Made by a program: the position numbers and the translations under genes. A stretch of 64,000 bases of DNA from positions 20,565,621-20,629,620 of the forward strand of contig OY821784.1 of NCBI GenBank assembly GCA_963682175.1, given 5' to 3'. Each line of letters starts with the position of its first letter. The stretch's first letter is position 1. The notes under the pieces were generated by a model. It was given only the letters and a program-made list of their open reading frames with translations, had not been told where the DNA came from and did no database searches. This DNA is from Triglochin maritima (taxonomy: Eukaryota; Streptophyta; Magnoliopsida; Alismatales; Juncaginaceae). Below, in pieces: positions 46,501 through 56,688 of this stretch.

Positions 46501-47886
46501 TCTCGTTCTCCTTTTCTCTTTCTCTTTCTCTTTCTCCCCTTCTCCCTCCTTCTCCTTCTCTATATTTCTCTTTTCTTACCTTCCCCTGCTACATCTCCTT
46601 CTCCCACTCTCTTTCCTACTCTCCTTCTCCTTCCCTTCCAGTCCCCTCTTCCTTTCCTCTCTCTGTCCTTCTCCTTGTCTTTCTCCATCTAGCTCACTTA
46701 CGAAATCTCTCTCCCCTTCTCTCACTCTTTCTCCCTTTCCTACCTCTTTCTACTTCTTCTTCTCTCCTTCTCTTTCTCCCTCTCCTTTTCTTTACTCCAC
46801 AGTCTCCCTCTGTCTCCTCTCTCTTCTTCTCGTTCTAATTCACTCTCTCTCCTTCTCCGTTTCACTCACTCCTAATCTCTCTCCTTCTCCCACTCTCCTT
46901 CTCCATTGTTCTCTCTACCTCTACTTCTCCATCTCTCCCTCTCCTACTCATCCTCTCTCATCTCTCCCCCTCTCTCGTTTCGTTCTGTATTCTTTTACTT
47001 CCATCTCTCCCCTCTCTCCTTCTCTTTCCTTCTCTCTCCGCTTCTCATTCTCCCTCCCTCCTCCTTCTTCTTCTTCACTCTCTCTTATTGTCCCCTCTCT
47101 CTCCTTCTCACTCTTCTCTCTGATTCTCTCTTCACTTCTGTCTCTTCTCTCCTTATCCTTCACCCCCATCTACAATCTCGTTCCCTCTCTCTCCTCCTCT
47201 ACTTCAATCCCCCTACTTCTCTTTTCCTTCTCCATTGTTCTCTCTACCTCTACTTCTCCATCTCTCCCTCTCCTAGTCCTTATCACTCTCTCCCCCATGT
47301 CCACGTTCCTCACTCTCTTTCTCCTTCTAGCTCTCTCTCTCTCCATCTCCATCTCCCTTCTTCTTCTTTCTCCCTCCCTCTCTCTCCTTCTCTCTCTCTC
47401 TCCTCTCTCTCCCCTCTCCCTATCCTTCACTCTCCCCCTCCTATGTCTATCTCTCCTTCTATCTCTCCTCCTTTTCTCCCCACCTCCCTCCTTCTGCGTC
47501 ACTCCCCCTCTCTCTCTCCTACTTCCTATCCATTTCCTTCTCTCCCCTTCTCCTTCTCCATCTCTCTCCACTTCCTCACTCTTTCTAACCCTCTGCATCT
47601 CCTTCTCCTTCTCTCTCGCTCTCTCCTTCTCCTTATCTCTCCCTTTCTTTCTCCTTGTCTACCCTTCTCCATCTCCTGCTCTCCCTATCTCTCCTTTAGT
47701 CCTTTTTTAGTACTCTTTCTCTCCTACTCTCTCCCTCTCGCTCCTCATTCTTTCTCTCTCGCTCTCCGTCTCTTGTATCTCTTCTTCACTATCTCTCCTT
47801 ATCCTACTCTTTCTATTTTTACTTATCCTTCTCCCCCCTCCTTCTCCTTCTCTCTATCCGTTTCCTTCTCTCTCTCACTCTCACTC
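46501..47886 (+). repeat. Polypyrimidine block CT-IV
   Basis: About 1.4 kb of the same repeat family, running from the TCTATATTTCTC landmark (46559) through TAGCTCACTTACG (46690) to the CTCACTCTCACTC segment at the LINE-D tail. Confidence 0.9.
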
Positions 47887-48052
47887 TTTTTTTTTGCAAG
47901 GCAAAAGGGAAGCTTGGCCTCTAAATTTATTGATTGAAAAAAGTTTACAACCTACTAGACAACAAAAAAGTTAAGTCCGCGGGATATGATATCATGCATA
48001 TCCGGCCACAACACTACATAATACTATTACATCACTAAAAGCTTAGTAGTTA

Positions 48053-48459
48053 TTACACTTCCTCGCACATGAGCACATCGAGGGATCTTGCTAGCCTAGT
48101 GCTCATGTGCATCCGAAGGAGTAGTGTTGTCCACACCTCCTTTATGTACGCACATGTCCACTTCCGCCATCTCACAAAGGATGCATACCGGGTCGTGCTT
48201 TGAGGAGGCGCCCCCTCATTGCTCTCCAAGCTGTGATAGCATGCTTGGGAATGACATGTTTGTGCCATACCATACCAGTCCAAGTCACCTTTCTCCCATG
48301 TTTCTTCACCCACTTCCACACTTCTTTGATTCCTAATGTAACACCCTTCCCTTCTATCCCTTGGGTTGGTCCATGCCTCCATGAATGCAAGTATTTGTGA
48401 TCTTTAAGTGAACTTCCTCCGTTATTGTTGATCGTTGGGGGGGGGGGGGGAGGTTCCAA
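48053..48459 (-). pseudogene. LINE-D zf-RVT region, deleted and shifted
   Basis: The 48459-48172 frame begins with a Pro run encoded by the poly-C tract, then GGSSLKDHKYLHSWRHGP, WKWVKKHGRKVTWTGMVWHKHVIPKHAITAWRAMRGRLL. The Cys-rich zf-RVT core is partly deleted compared with LINE-B (the NQRGAKHD block is missing). The C-terminal tail is short. Confidence 0.75.
48437..48450. repeat. Poly(G) run of 14 in LINE-D
   Basis: Homologous to the runs at 19970, 24823 and 45626. Confidence 0.95.
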
Positions 48460-49116
48460 TCCCGCTCTCTTATGAAATAAGTCACTTTAGTATCCCAAGG
48501 AACCCCCAATTCATGGTGAAGTCGATCCCCCCAACTCTGACATTGAAACGATTCTCCATACCACGGATATTGGAAGAAACGTATCTCTTCCCCACTTGCC
48601 ACCTCATATTGGATGTGTCGTCGAGCAATGTCGCGAACTCGAAGAATCCCTCGCCATGCCCATGATGATGTTGATGGTGGTCTTGCAAGCCAAATAGAAA
48701 GGTTTTTAAGGTATTTTCGTCAAACACATTTCACCCAAACGGAGCTTCCTTCCGCCACCACAAGCCATAATAAGCAAAGGAGGCCCACATCATTCAAAGC
48801 TGTTAGTCGTTTCAGACTGATTCCCCTTTCATCCTTTGGTGTGCACACATCTTTCCATGCCACCGCAGCCCACTTCTTCGTCCCTCCCCAAATGAAATGA
48901 CCCATAGGACTCTCCATTTCTTGCAGCACCTTTCATGGAATAAGGAACGCGGAAGTCAAATAAATACCAAGGGAGACAAGCACACTTCTTACAAGTTCCA
49001 CCCGACCGGCAATGGATAAAAATTTCTGCTTTAAGACGTTGCTTCACCTTATTCACAAGCAACATGCAATGAGTTCTCCACATTCTCCCGGAGAATAATG
49101 GCAGCCCAAGGTAGAC

Positions 49117-49994
49117 CTACGGGAACTCCTTTCGTTCCATTTCAAGATGGGCTACAATCCATTCTCCATGTGGCACGTCCCCTCCCATAAATACTTGGCT
49201 TTTTGACGTGCTAACTCGCAGCCCCGAGAAAGACGTGAGCTCCTCTAGAACAGCCTTTATAGCATAAGCATTTGCCTTTGTGGCACTTGCAAACACTAAG
49301 ACATCATCGTCGAAGACCAAGTGTGAAATGCGCACATCACCGCAAGACAAGGGCTGAATCCGTCCATCCATGACCGTTTTCTTTACCATCTCACTTAAGA
49401 CTTCCATACATATAACAAACAAGTAGGGTGCCAACGGATTGCCTTGCCTTAAGACATTTCTTGCAACGAAAGAGGTGAAGTTCGCTCCATTTACCGTCAC
49501 TACAAAGGATGCTTTGACACAACTCATAATCAGCCTTCTCCACTAAATAGGAAATCCAAATCGACTCATCACCTCAACAAAGAAGCTCCACGAGATTGAA
49601 TCATACACTTTTCGGATATCAAGCTTTAGGCATATGTGTCCCCTCCCTTTGTCAAAATGAAGATTGTGGCAAAGTTCATGTGCGAGAAGAATGTTATCAC
49701 CAATTCTCCTTCCTTTGACAAACGCACTTTGGATCTCCTCAATCAACCTTGGTAGCAGCCCCTTTAAGCGATTTGCATGCACTATGGATGTAAATCTATA
49801 GGTCATGTTGCATAGTTCTTCCGAATGATCATAATCGAGGTGGAGTTCCATTGGGCTAACACTCTCCCGCTGTCTAAGCAAGAATTCATGGCCTTAAACA
49901 CGTCTCTTTTGATGATGTCCCAAGCGGTCGTGAAGAACTTTGCATTGAAGCCATCGGGGCCCGGCGCCTTGTCCACATTTGCATGTAACAGCAC
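49117..49994 (-). pseudogene. LINE-D reverse transcriptase, broken
   Basis: Frames in order: 49994-49803 (VDKAPGPDGFNAKFFTTAWD, LAQWNSTSIMII), 49881-49543 (LCNMTYRFTS, IQSAFVKGRRIGDNILLAHELCHNLHFDKGRG, CLKLDIRKVYDSISWSFFVEVMSRFGFPI) and 49527-49117 (MSCVKASFVVTVNG, RQGNPLAPYLFVICMEVLSEMV, LVFDDDVLVFASATKANA). The FADD box reads FDDD, so both catalytic Asp remain. A deletion between the first two frames removes the KKKAPRSVEDYHPI segment seen in LINE-B. Confidence 0.87.
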
Positions 49995-50092
49995 CTCTTC
50001 TATTTTTTTAATTCCAGCTTTGGTATGAGTTCTCTCCCCTCCTCCTGCAAGAGTTGTGGTAAGAGGATGGAGGGATCAAGGGGACGTACCTG

Positions 50093-50097
50093 AAAAT
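50093..50097. repeat. Left target-site duplication of Ath4
   Basis: AAAAT, repeated exactly at 62207-62211. Confidence 0.92.
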
Positions 50098-50466
50098 TGA
50101 TTGACATCATTTCATGCTTATATTTGTATTTTATATCCATTATCTTTCACCTAAACAATGCTATGTCACGAGTTTTATGTTTAGTTTTCAGGAATAAATA
50201 GGTTTGAAGAGATGAAGCATAAAAGGACCTAAAAGGTGGGAAAAAGGACTGAATTGTGAGATCTGGGGACCAAGATGCAAGGAAGAAGGACCTGATTGCA
50301 AGACAGAAGGACCTAAGAGCAAAACAGAATACTCCACACAATCATGGGGAGTATTTTACCAATTCGATTCGGGTCGGAGCTCCAACAAGTCAAGTAACTG
50401 CATCAAAGACCAAGACTACCATCCAGGAAAGCCTCCTAGAAAGCCCAGACGAATCCGGACCCTGTA

Positions 50467-50505
50467 GACCGCCAATTGGCGGTCTGGAACCGCTAATTGG
50501 CGGTC
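50467..50505 (+). repeat. Paired palindromes in the Ath4 5' LTR
   Basis: GACCGCCAATTGGCGGTC (50467-50484, perfect) and AACCGCTAATTGGCGGTC (50488-50505), 3 nt apart, 369 bp into the LTR. Confidence 0.92.
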
Positions 50506-50591
50506 CAGGTGGATCCGAATCCGCTTAGCTTTTTCTGGCGTGTGTATTAGAGCGTGCTTATGCTATTTATGGTATTTGTTTAGTCCCACAT

Positions 50592-50633
50592 CGGGGGATT
50601 GTCCCGGATTAGCTTTTTCCATGGCTATATATA
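50592..50633 (+). promoter_or_regulatory. U3 inverted repeat and TATA box of Ath4
   Basis: CGGGGGATTGTCCCGG (50592-50607), an 18-bp gap, then TATATATA (50626-50633). Transcription is expected to start about 30 bp further on. Confidence 0.75.
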
Positions 50634-51504
50634 GAACTCTTCACCTTCCATTGTAATCACTCCATGCTTGTGGCCATTCTCCCTAATTGAAGTGAAAGCC
50701 TTGAAGCAAGAAACTCAATGTGGGAGATGCTACTGGTATTGTGAGTCTTCAATCAATAAAATTTCCTTAGTTTCGTGCTTCTTTTATTGTTGATGCATGT
50801 TTTAGTTTAATTGTCTTTTATTAAATCTAGCTTAGTTAATATGTTTTCTTATCTTAGTGTAATGTGTAGTGTAATGTGTAGTGAGTAAAACCACTCCCCT
50901 TTTGGGGGGTGGAGATGATTATCATATATGCAATTAAGGAAGGAAGGATGTTTATTTTGAAATGTGTTGATTAATATGAATGCATGCTTGCTTGTTAGAA
51001 TAGAACACTTAACTAGATGGGTTTTGCCACAAGTTTTAAGACACATCCCATGCTTGTTTAGTTTCTTAAATAACCAACTTGTGTTTATGAATGTTAATCA
51101 AAGTAGGTTAGTGATTTAATTGATGGGTTTTGCCATGATAAGTAGACACCTCCCATACATGCAAACACTACCTCCACTTATGCCTATAGGAAGATATTCT
51201 TGCCTCCTTATTGTGTATGTGTAGTCACTCCAACCCCTAAGGGGTCTCTCTCTCTTACTGATTTCTCCATAGTATCAAGTTTCTCTAGCTTAGTTGAAGT
51301 ATTCGTTTGTTTTGTTTCCTTCGCATTTGCTTCTTCGTGTTAGCATAGTTTAGATTAGCATAAACAACGTTCTACCATCTTTTTGTGCCACTTGATTTCT
51401 GATAAACAAGAGCAAGCTCACCTCCCTGAGGACGACCCGTACTTGCCACCGCTTTATCGCGGCCGTGCACTTGCGGTAGAAATATAAAACGTTCAACAAG
51501 TTTT

Positions 51505-51522
51505 TGGCGTCGTTGCCGGGGA
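51505..51522 (+). other. Primer-binding site of Ath4 (tRNA-Asp type)
   Basis: TGGCGTCGTTGCCGGGGA matches the tRNA-Asp 3' complement at 17 of 18 bases, 6 nt after the LTR. Confidence 0.93.
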
Positions 51523-52711
51523 GGTGCCAGTCCAGACTCTTGTTTGGACGATTCAAGTGGATTTAAGTTTTGTTTTGTAGTTTTTCTTTGTTTCAGGAGA
51601 CGTGGAGTCGTCAGGAGGAATGCCTGGAGAAGTTTGGAGTCAAGCTGAGAACTTCAGACCGCCAATCAGCGGGCGGAGACCGCCAATTGGCGGTCTGGTA
51701 AGCTCTGTTGGCTCTCTTATTTCTTTAGTCTGTTTGCATAATTGATGTAGTGATCTGGGATTTAATTTGGCATGTTTTGACTTATAGTTTGTTCCCAGAT
51801 CCATAATCAACCTCCCTTAAGCAACTTGGACCCTAAAACTCAAAGCAAAAGATTAGGCATTCTTTTTGTTTAGTCCATGCATCATGTATGTGACATAGGC
51901 ATTTAGATTGTCTTTTATCTTAGCTTTATTTTCTGTTACTGAGAGCTGGCGTGAGGTACGCACCTTCTACTCTCATTCATGCATTTCCTATGAACATGCA
52001 TTAGTTAGTAGGAAGTGCATTGCAACAACTGTGAGTTGAGCGTTGTTTGGAGAGTTGATTGCTAGATTTAGGACTCCAAAACGCTACTAAGGAGGGGCTG
52101 TCCCATAAAAGATAAGGTGGGGGATTTCATCACCCTTTCCTTCGCCCCAAAAACCACACTAATCAAGAGCCTAATTTTAAAATCAAGTAGACATTGGCCC
52201 TAAGGATTTCGGGCGCATTAGGAAAGTGATCCGGTCCCGACCGTCATGACCTGATCGGCGTTGCCCACTTTGTCGATAGTAGGAGAGACGAGATCCCCAG
52301 ATCTTGGCTCACTTGTTGGGCTTTGTGGTCCTCGTTGTAGGGAGATGAGGCGTGTTGAGGCCGTGTGACCTCGCAGTTAGGCGTCGTCTAGCTGTAAGGA
52401 CCTATAGCGACCTTAGGATTGCTTGAGCCTTGTTTGCTTGTGTGCTTCTACCTGTACCCATCCTCCGTAGCATAAGGACTTCTTCCTTTCTCTCCTGAGT
52501 CATTCTTTCTCTCCTGTGTTCCCCCGTCTTCTCCTCTACGCACATTCTTTGTTTGAAAAAAAGAGAGTTGTGGTTTGTGTGTGCTCCTTTGTGCATGCTT
52601 TCGTGGACACGAGACGAGAGTGGTCGTTTGACGAGGAGCGTTGTCAATCCGGCTTCGGTCATCGATTTCTCGACACCTTCCTCCTCTCGTGTCGCACACA
52701 GTTCGGGTTCA
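51523..52711 (+). other. Ath4 untranslated leader
   Basis: About 1.2 kb between PBS and gag. Apart from the palindrome pair it has an inverted repeat near 51983-52020 (TGCATTTCCTA and TAGGAAGTGCA, one mismatch) and the conserved GGTGGGGGATTTCATCACCC stretch near 52115. No gene is supported. Confidence 0.8.
51657..51695 (+). repeat. Paired palindromes in the Ath4 leader
   Basis: GACCGCCAATCAGCGGGC (51657-51674) and GACCGCCAATTGGCGGTC (51678-51695), 3 nt apart, starting 135 nt after the PBS. Confidence 0.92.
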
Positions 52712-54249
52712 ATGGCTGCTAATTTCCATGAGGAGGAGCAGTTGTTGGCCCCACCTACTCGACCTGTTCTTCCAGTTGTCGTTCCCATACCTCTTCGTGA
52801 TCGATGCTACCCGAGCCGTACCGGTCTACCCTCATGCATCGTATTACCAGAGGCTAATGGGAACCATTTCGAGGTTAAGCCTCAATTCATTTCCATGCTC
52901 CCTCATTTCACTGGGAAAGGTGACCCCTATATCTTTCTCAGGGAATTTGAGGAGGTCTGTGCTATGTTCAAGCTGCAACAACTTAGCACAGACTCCATCC
53001 ATCTTAGGCTCGTTCCTTTTGCACTTTAGGATGACGCCAAGAAGTGGTTGTACAGCAACCAGGCGAATGCCTTCAGGACTTGGGATGAGTTTCAATCTGC
53101 ATTCCTCAAAAAGTATTTTCCAAATCATCGGACTCAAAAATTGAGGAACGAAATCAATTCGTTCTATCAACATGAGACCGAATCATTTCATGCATACTTA
53201 GAGAGGTTCAAGGAGCTACTATCCTCATGCCCTCACCATGGCATTGAGTTGTGGCGCCTGTGTCAGATTATCTACGAGGGTCTTCACATTCCATCCCGAA
53301 CGCTCCTTGAGTCCATGTGTCAAGGAGAGTTCTTGGGAAAGGATGAAAGGGAGGCATGGGCATTCCTAGAAGACCTCGCCGAGAAAACAATGCAATGGGA
53401 GAGTGTGAGGGAACCACCTGCATCATCTAGTATAGGAGCGAGGATCGCGAATGCAAACTCGACTAGACCGGGTTCCGCATTTGCTGTCGATTCCACTACG
53501 GCCACCGAGGCGCGCATGGCGGCCTTAATGCGCCGTATGGATTCGATTGAGCTCCAAAACCAGCACGATGTATCTCATGTGTCTGCATCTGGTTCAGTTC
53601 CATGTCATTTATGTGGTAGGATAGGTCATATAGGGGGTGAGTGTGCATCCATTCCTCCTGAGATGGAACATGTAAATGCCATCTATGATAGATCCAGGAA
53701 TGACCCTGGATGGAGGAACCACCCTAATTTTTCATGGAACCATAACAATGCCTCAGGTGGTCCTTCAAACTTTTCTCGACCACCTAACCGACCACACTAC
53801 CCTCCCATGCATTCACAGTCTCATCAGCCACCCCAAAGTCAGAATACCAACCAACCAGGTTTCCCAAATTCAAACAACTTGGAAACCCGGTTTAATTCGC
53901 TTGAGAACTTAACTCGTGGACTTGAGAACTCTGTAAAAAACTTTATGTCATCCACGAATCAAGTTCTCACTTCGAATCAGCAGACCATCAAATCTCTCGA
54001 GCTTCAGATGGGTCAGTTAGCTCAGTCTGTACATGAGAGACAGAGAGGGAGCCTGCCTAGCCAACCTGTGGCTAACCCCCGTGCTCAACAGCACTCGAAC
54101 ATGCAAAATGCATGTTCAATACCACAGGGGGGGCAAGTGAACTACGTGGAAGAACCTGTGGACCATGTTAATGTCATTGTGACCCTGAGAAATGGGAAGC
54201 AGGTCAACAACCACGTATCATTGCCAGAAAATCCATCTGTGCCACCCCT
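52712..54249 (+). pseudogene. gag: Ath4 Gag, one in-frame stop
   Basis: Start chosen at ATG 52712 (MAANFHEEEQ). Gag core: FLREFEEVCAMFKLQQL, then TAG at 53027-53029 where Ath1 has Lys, then DDAKKWLYSNQ, FLKKYFPNHRTQKLRNE, YLERFKELLSSCPHHGIELWRLCQIIYEGL. The zinc knuckle CHLCGRIGHIGGEC is at 53603-53644. A Pro/Asn/Gln-rich tail follows with LEMQ and HERQRGSLPSQP, as in the other copies. Around 54250 the reading moves to the pol frame by an indel. Apart from these two lesions the protein is full length (about 510 codons). Confidence 0.92.
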
Positions 54250-56688
54250 TGTGGGAATGATGGTGAGGAAGAGGCCGAGGGTGAGAGTAATAAACCAAAG
54301 CCTCCTTCTCCGGCTCCGCCCAAGACATACCTACCAAAAGCTCCTTATCCTAGTAGGCTGTCTAAGAAACAAAGTGACAGTGTGGATAAAATGATGGAGA
54401 TATTTAAGAAAGTGAATGTCAACATTCCTTTGTTAGACATGATTCAACAAATACCTCCATATGCAAAATTTCTGAAGGATCTCTGTACAACTAAGAGGAA
54501 AACCAATGTCCGTAGCAAAGCCTTTTTGGCGGCTAATGTGAGTTCGATCATCTCGAACCCAACATACATAAAATTGAAGAACCCGGGCAGTCCAACAATT
54601 TCATGTATCATTGGGGACTCTCGCATTAACAATGTTTTGATAGATCTAGGGTCGGCGATTAACCTCTTACCTGCTTCTGTGTATCAACGATTAAGCCTAG
54701 GCACTCTCAAGCCTACGAAAACAACTTTGCAGTTGGCTGATCGTTCGATCAAAGTCCCGTTGGGGGTCATTGAAGATGTCCTAATCAAGGTCGGCAATTT
54801 CATATTTCCTGTTGACTTCGTCGTCATTGAGACCGAACCAATTAAGACTACCCACTCTCAGATTCCATTGATTTTGGATAGACCTTTTTTGGCGACATCA
54901 AATGCCTTGATCAATTGTCGTACGGGACTCATGAAATTGTCGTTCGGGAATTTGATCGCGACATTCCATGTGTTCAATATGGCTAGACAGCCGGCATCTT
55001 TCGAGGACCCCATGGAAGTCCATCTTATCCGGGATTTGGAAGAAGAATTGGAAGAAGAGTACCCCCTGATTCATGAGAATTTAAATGATCACTGCATGGA
55101 TGACTCCGATCATGAAGAGGATGGGGGTGAGTTGAGCAATGATGTGCATGTTGTTCAGTACATGCGAGCTCCTCCTATCTTACATCTCGAGCTAGATATC
55201 ACGCCTCGCCTGGAGGAGCCACCCACACCTGAGCTCAAAGAACTCCCCAAGGAATTGAAACACGTTTTTCTAGGTCCCGATAGGTCATTTCCGGTGATTA
55301 TTTCATCGACCTTGACTGGTGATCAGGAAGACCGGTTGATTCAAGTCCTAAAGGAGCACAAATCAGCCATTGGGTGGTCCTTGAGGGACATCAAAGGGAT
55401 AAGTCCCGACGTCGTGCAGCACCACATCTTTATGGAGGATGAGGCACGACCACGTCGCGACCCACAGAGGCGTTTAAATCCAGCCATGACAGAAGTAGTT
55501 AAGAAAGAGATCATCAAATGTTTAGATCATGGCATCATTTTTCCCATTTCGGACAGTACTTGGGTAAGTCCTGTCCAGGTTGTGCCCAAGAAGTCGGGTA
55601 TCACTGTTGTCCAGAATGACAACAATGAGCTTGTACCCACACGACTTCAAACTGGGTGGCGAGTTTGTATTGACTATAGGAAATTGAACGCGGTCACGCG
55701 TAAGGACCACTTCCCTCTACCTTTCATCGACCAGATGTTGGAGAGACTCGCCTGGCACGCCTATTACTGTTTCCTTGATGGTTATTCGGGGTACAATCAA
55801 ATCCCAGTCGCCCCCGAAGACCAGGAGAAAACCACGTTCACTTGTCCTTTTGGGACGTTTGCCGATAGACGGATGCCTTTTGGGCTATGCAATGCACCTG
55901 CAACATTCCAACGTTGCATGTTAAGTATCTTTTCCGATATGGTCGAGAACTTCCTTGAGATCTTCATGGATGATTTCTCGGTTCATGGCACCTCCTATGA
56001 TGAGTGCTTGCACCACTTGAGCCTTGTTCTCAAAAGGTGTTCGGAAACGAACTTAGCCCTTAATTGGGAAAAGTGTCATTTCATGGTCACAAAAGGCATC
56101 GTGTTGGGTCACGTGGTATCTTGTGATGGTATCGAGGTGGATAGGGCAAAGATTGAGCTTATTTCTAAGCTTCCGCCACCCACCTCGGTAAAAGAAATCC
56201 GTTCATTCCTTGGACACGCCGGTTTTTACCGGCGATTTATTAAGGATTTTAGCAAGATAGCTCGTCCTTTGACGAGCTTGCTTGCTAAAGGAACCTCCTT
56301 TGAGTTCACACCTGAGTGCCTGACTGCTTTTGAGTTTCTGAAGCGTGAGTTGACCTCCGCTCCAATTATTAAGGCACCAGTGTGGACTCTACCTTTCGAG
56401 CTGATGTGTGATGCTTCTGATTACGCGATAGGAACGGTTTTGGGTCAGAAAGTCGACAAATTGCCTCATGTGATCTATTATGCAAGTCGTACTCTCAATG
56501 ACGCCCAGCTCAACTACTCCGTTACTGAGAAAGAGTTCCTCGCGATCATATTTGCGTTGGAAAAATTTCGCCAGTACCTCATAGGGTCGCATGTCATCAT
56601 CTACACTGATCACTCAGCTCTTCGCTACCTTTTGTCTAAAAAGGATGCGAAACCCCATCTCCTGCGTTGGATCTTGTTGTTACAATAA
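54250..56688 (+). pseudogene. pol: Ath4 protease, RT and RNase H (longest pol frame)
   Basis: The frame is open from about 54250; its first Met is at 54382. Protease: DLGSAINLLP with Asp at 54643. RT: RDPQRRLNP, WVSPVQVVPKKSG, DYRKLNAVTRKDHFPLP, FLDGYSGYNQI (Asp 55777), FGLCNAPATFQRC and FMDD (55963-55974, both Asp present). Connection: FLGHAGFYRRFIKDFSK. RNase H: CDASDYAIGTVLGQ (Asp 56410), TEKEFLAIIFALEKF and YTDHSALRYL (Asp 56608). It ends at a TAA (56686-56688) in the conserved LLLQ-FDLEI stretch, directly followed by integrase in the same frame. Catalytic residues are intact. Confidence 0.94.

Larger units (their letters stand above)
47887..50097 (-). mobile_element. LINE-D: 3' half, left of the Ath4 insertion
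   Basis: The A tail (nine T at 47887-47895), terminal segment, zf-RVT, poly-C and RT of a minus-strand LINE. It is interrupted at AAAAT (50093-50097) by Ath4 and resumes at AAAAT 62207-62211. The join matches the uninterrupted sequence of LINE-B near 26331-26350. Confidence 0.9.
50098..51498 (+). repeat. 5' LTR of Ath4
   Basis: Begins TGATTGACATC and ends GTTCAACA. It contains the palindrome pair (50467-50505), the U3 inverted repeat (50592-50607) and the TATA box (50626-50633). It is longer than the 3' LTR mainly because of a tandem TGTAGTGTAATG-like duplication near 50862-50882. Confidence 0.95.

Noticed and set aside
52402..52788. Minus-strand ORFs in the Ath4 leader and gag start
   Set aside because: They lie opposite conserved leader and gag sequence, are not conserved in other copies and have no domain.
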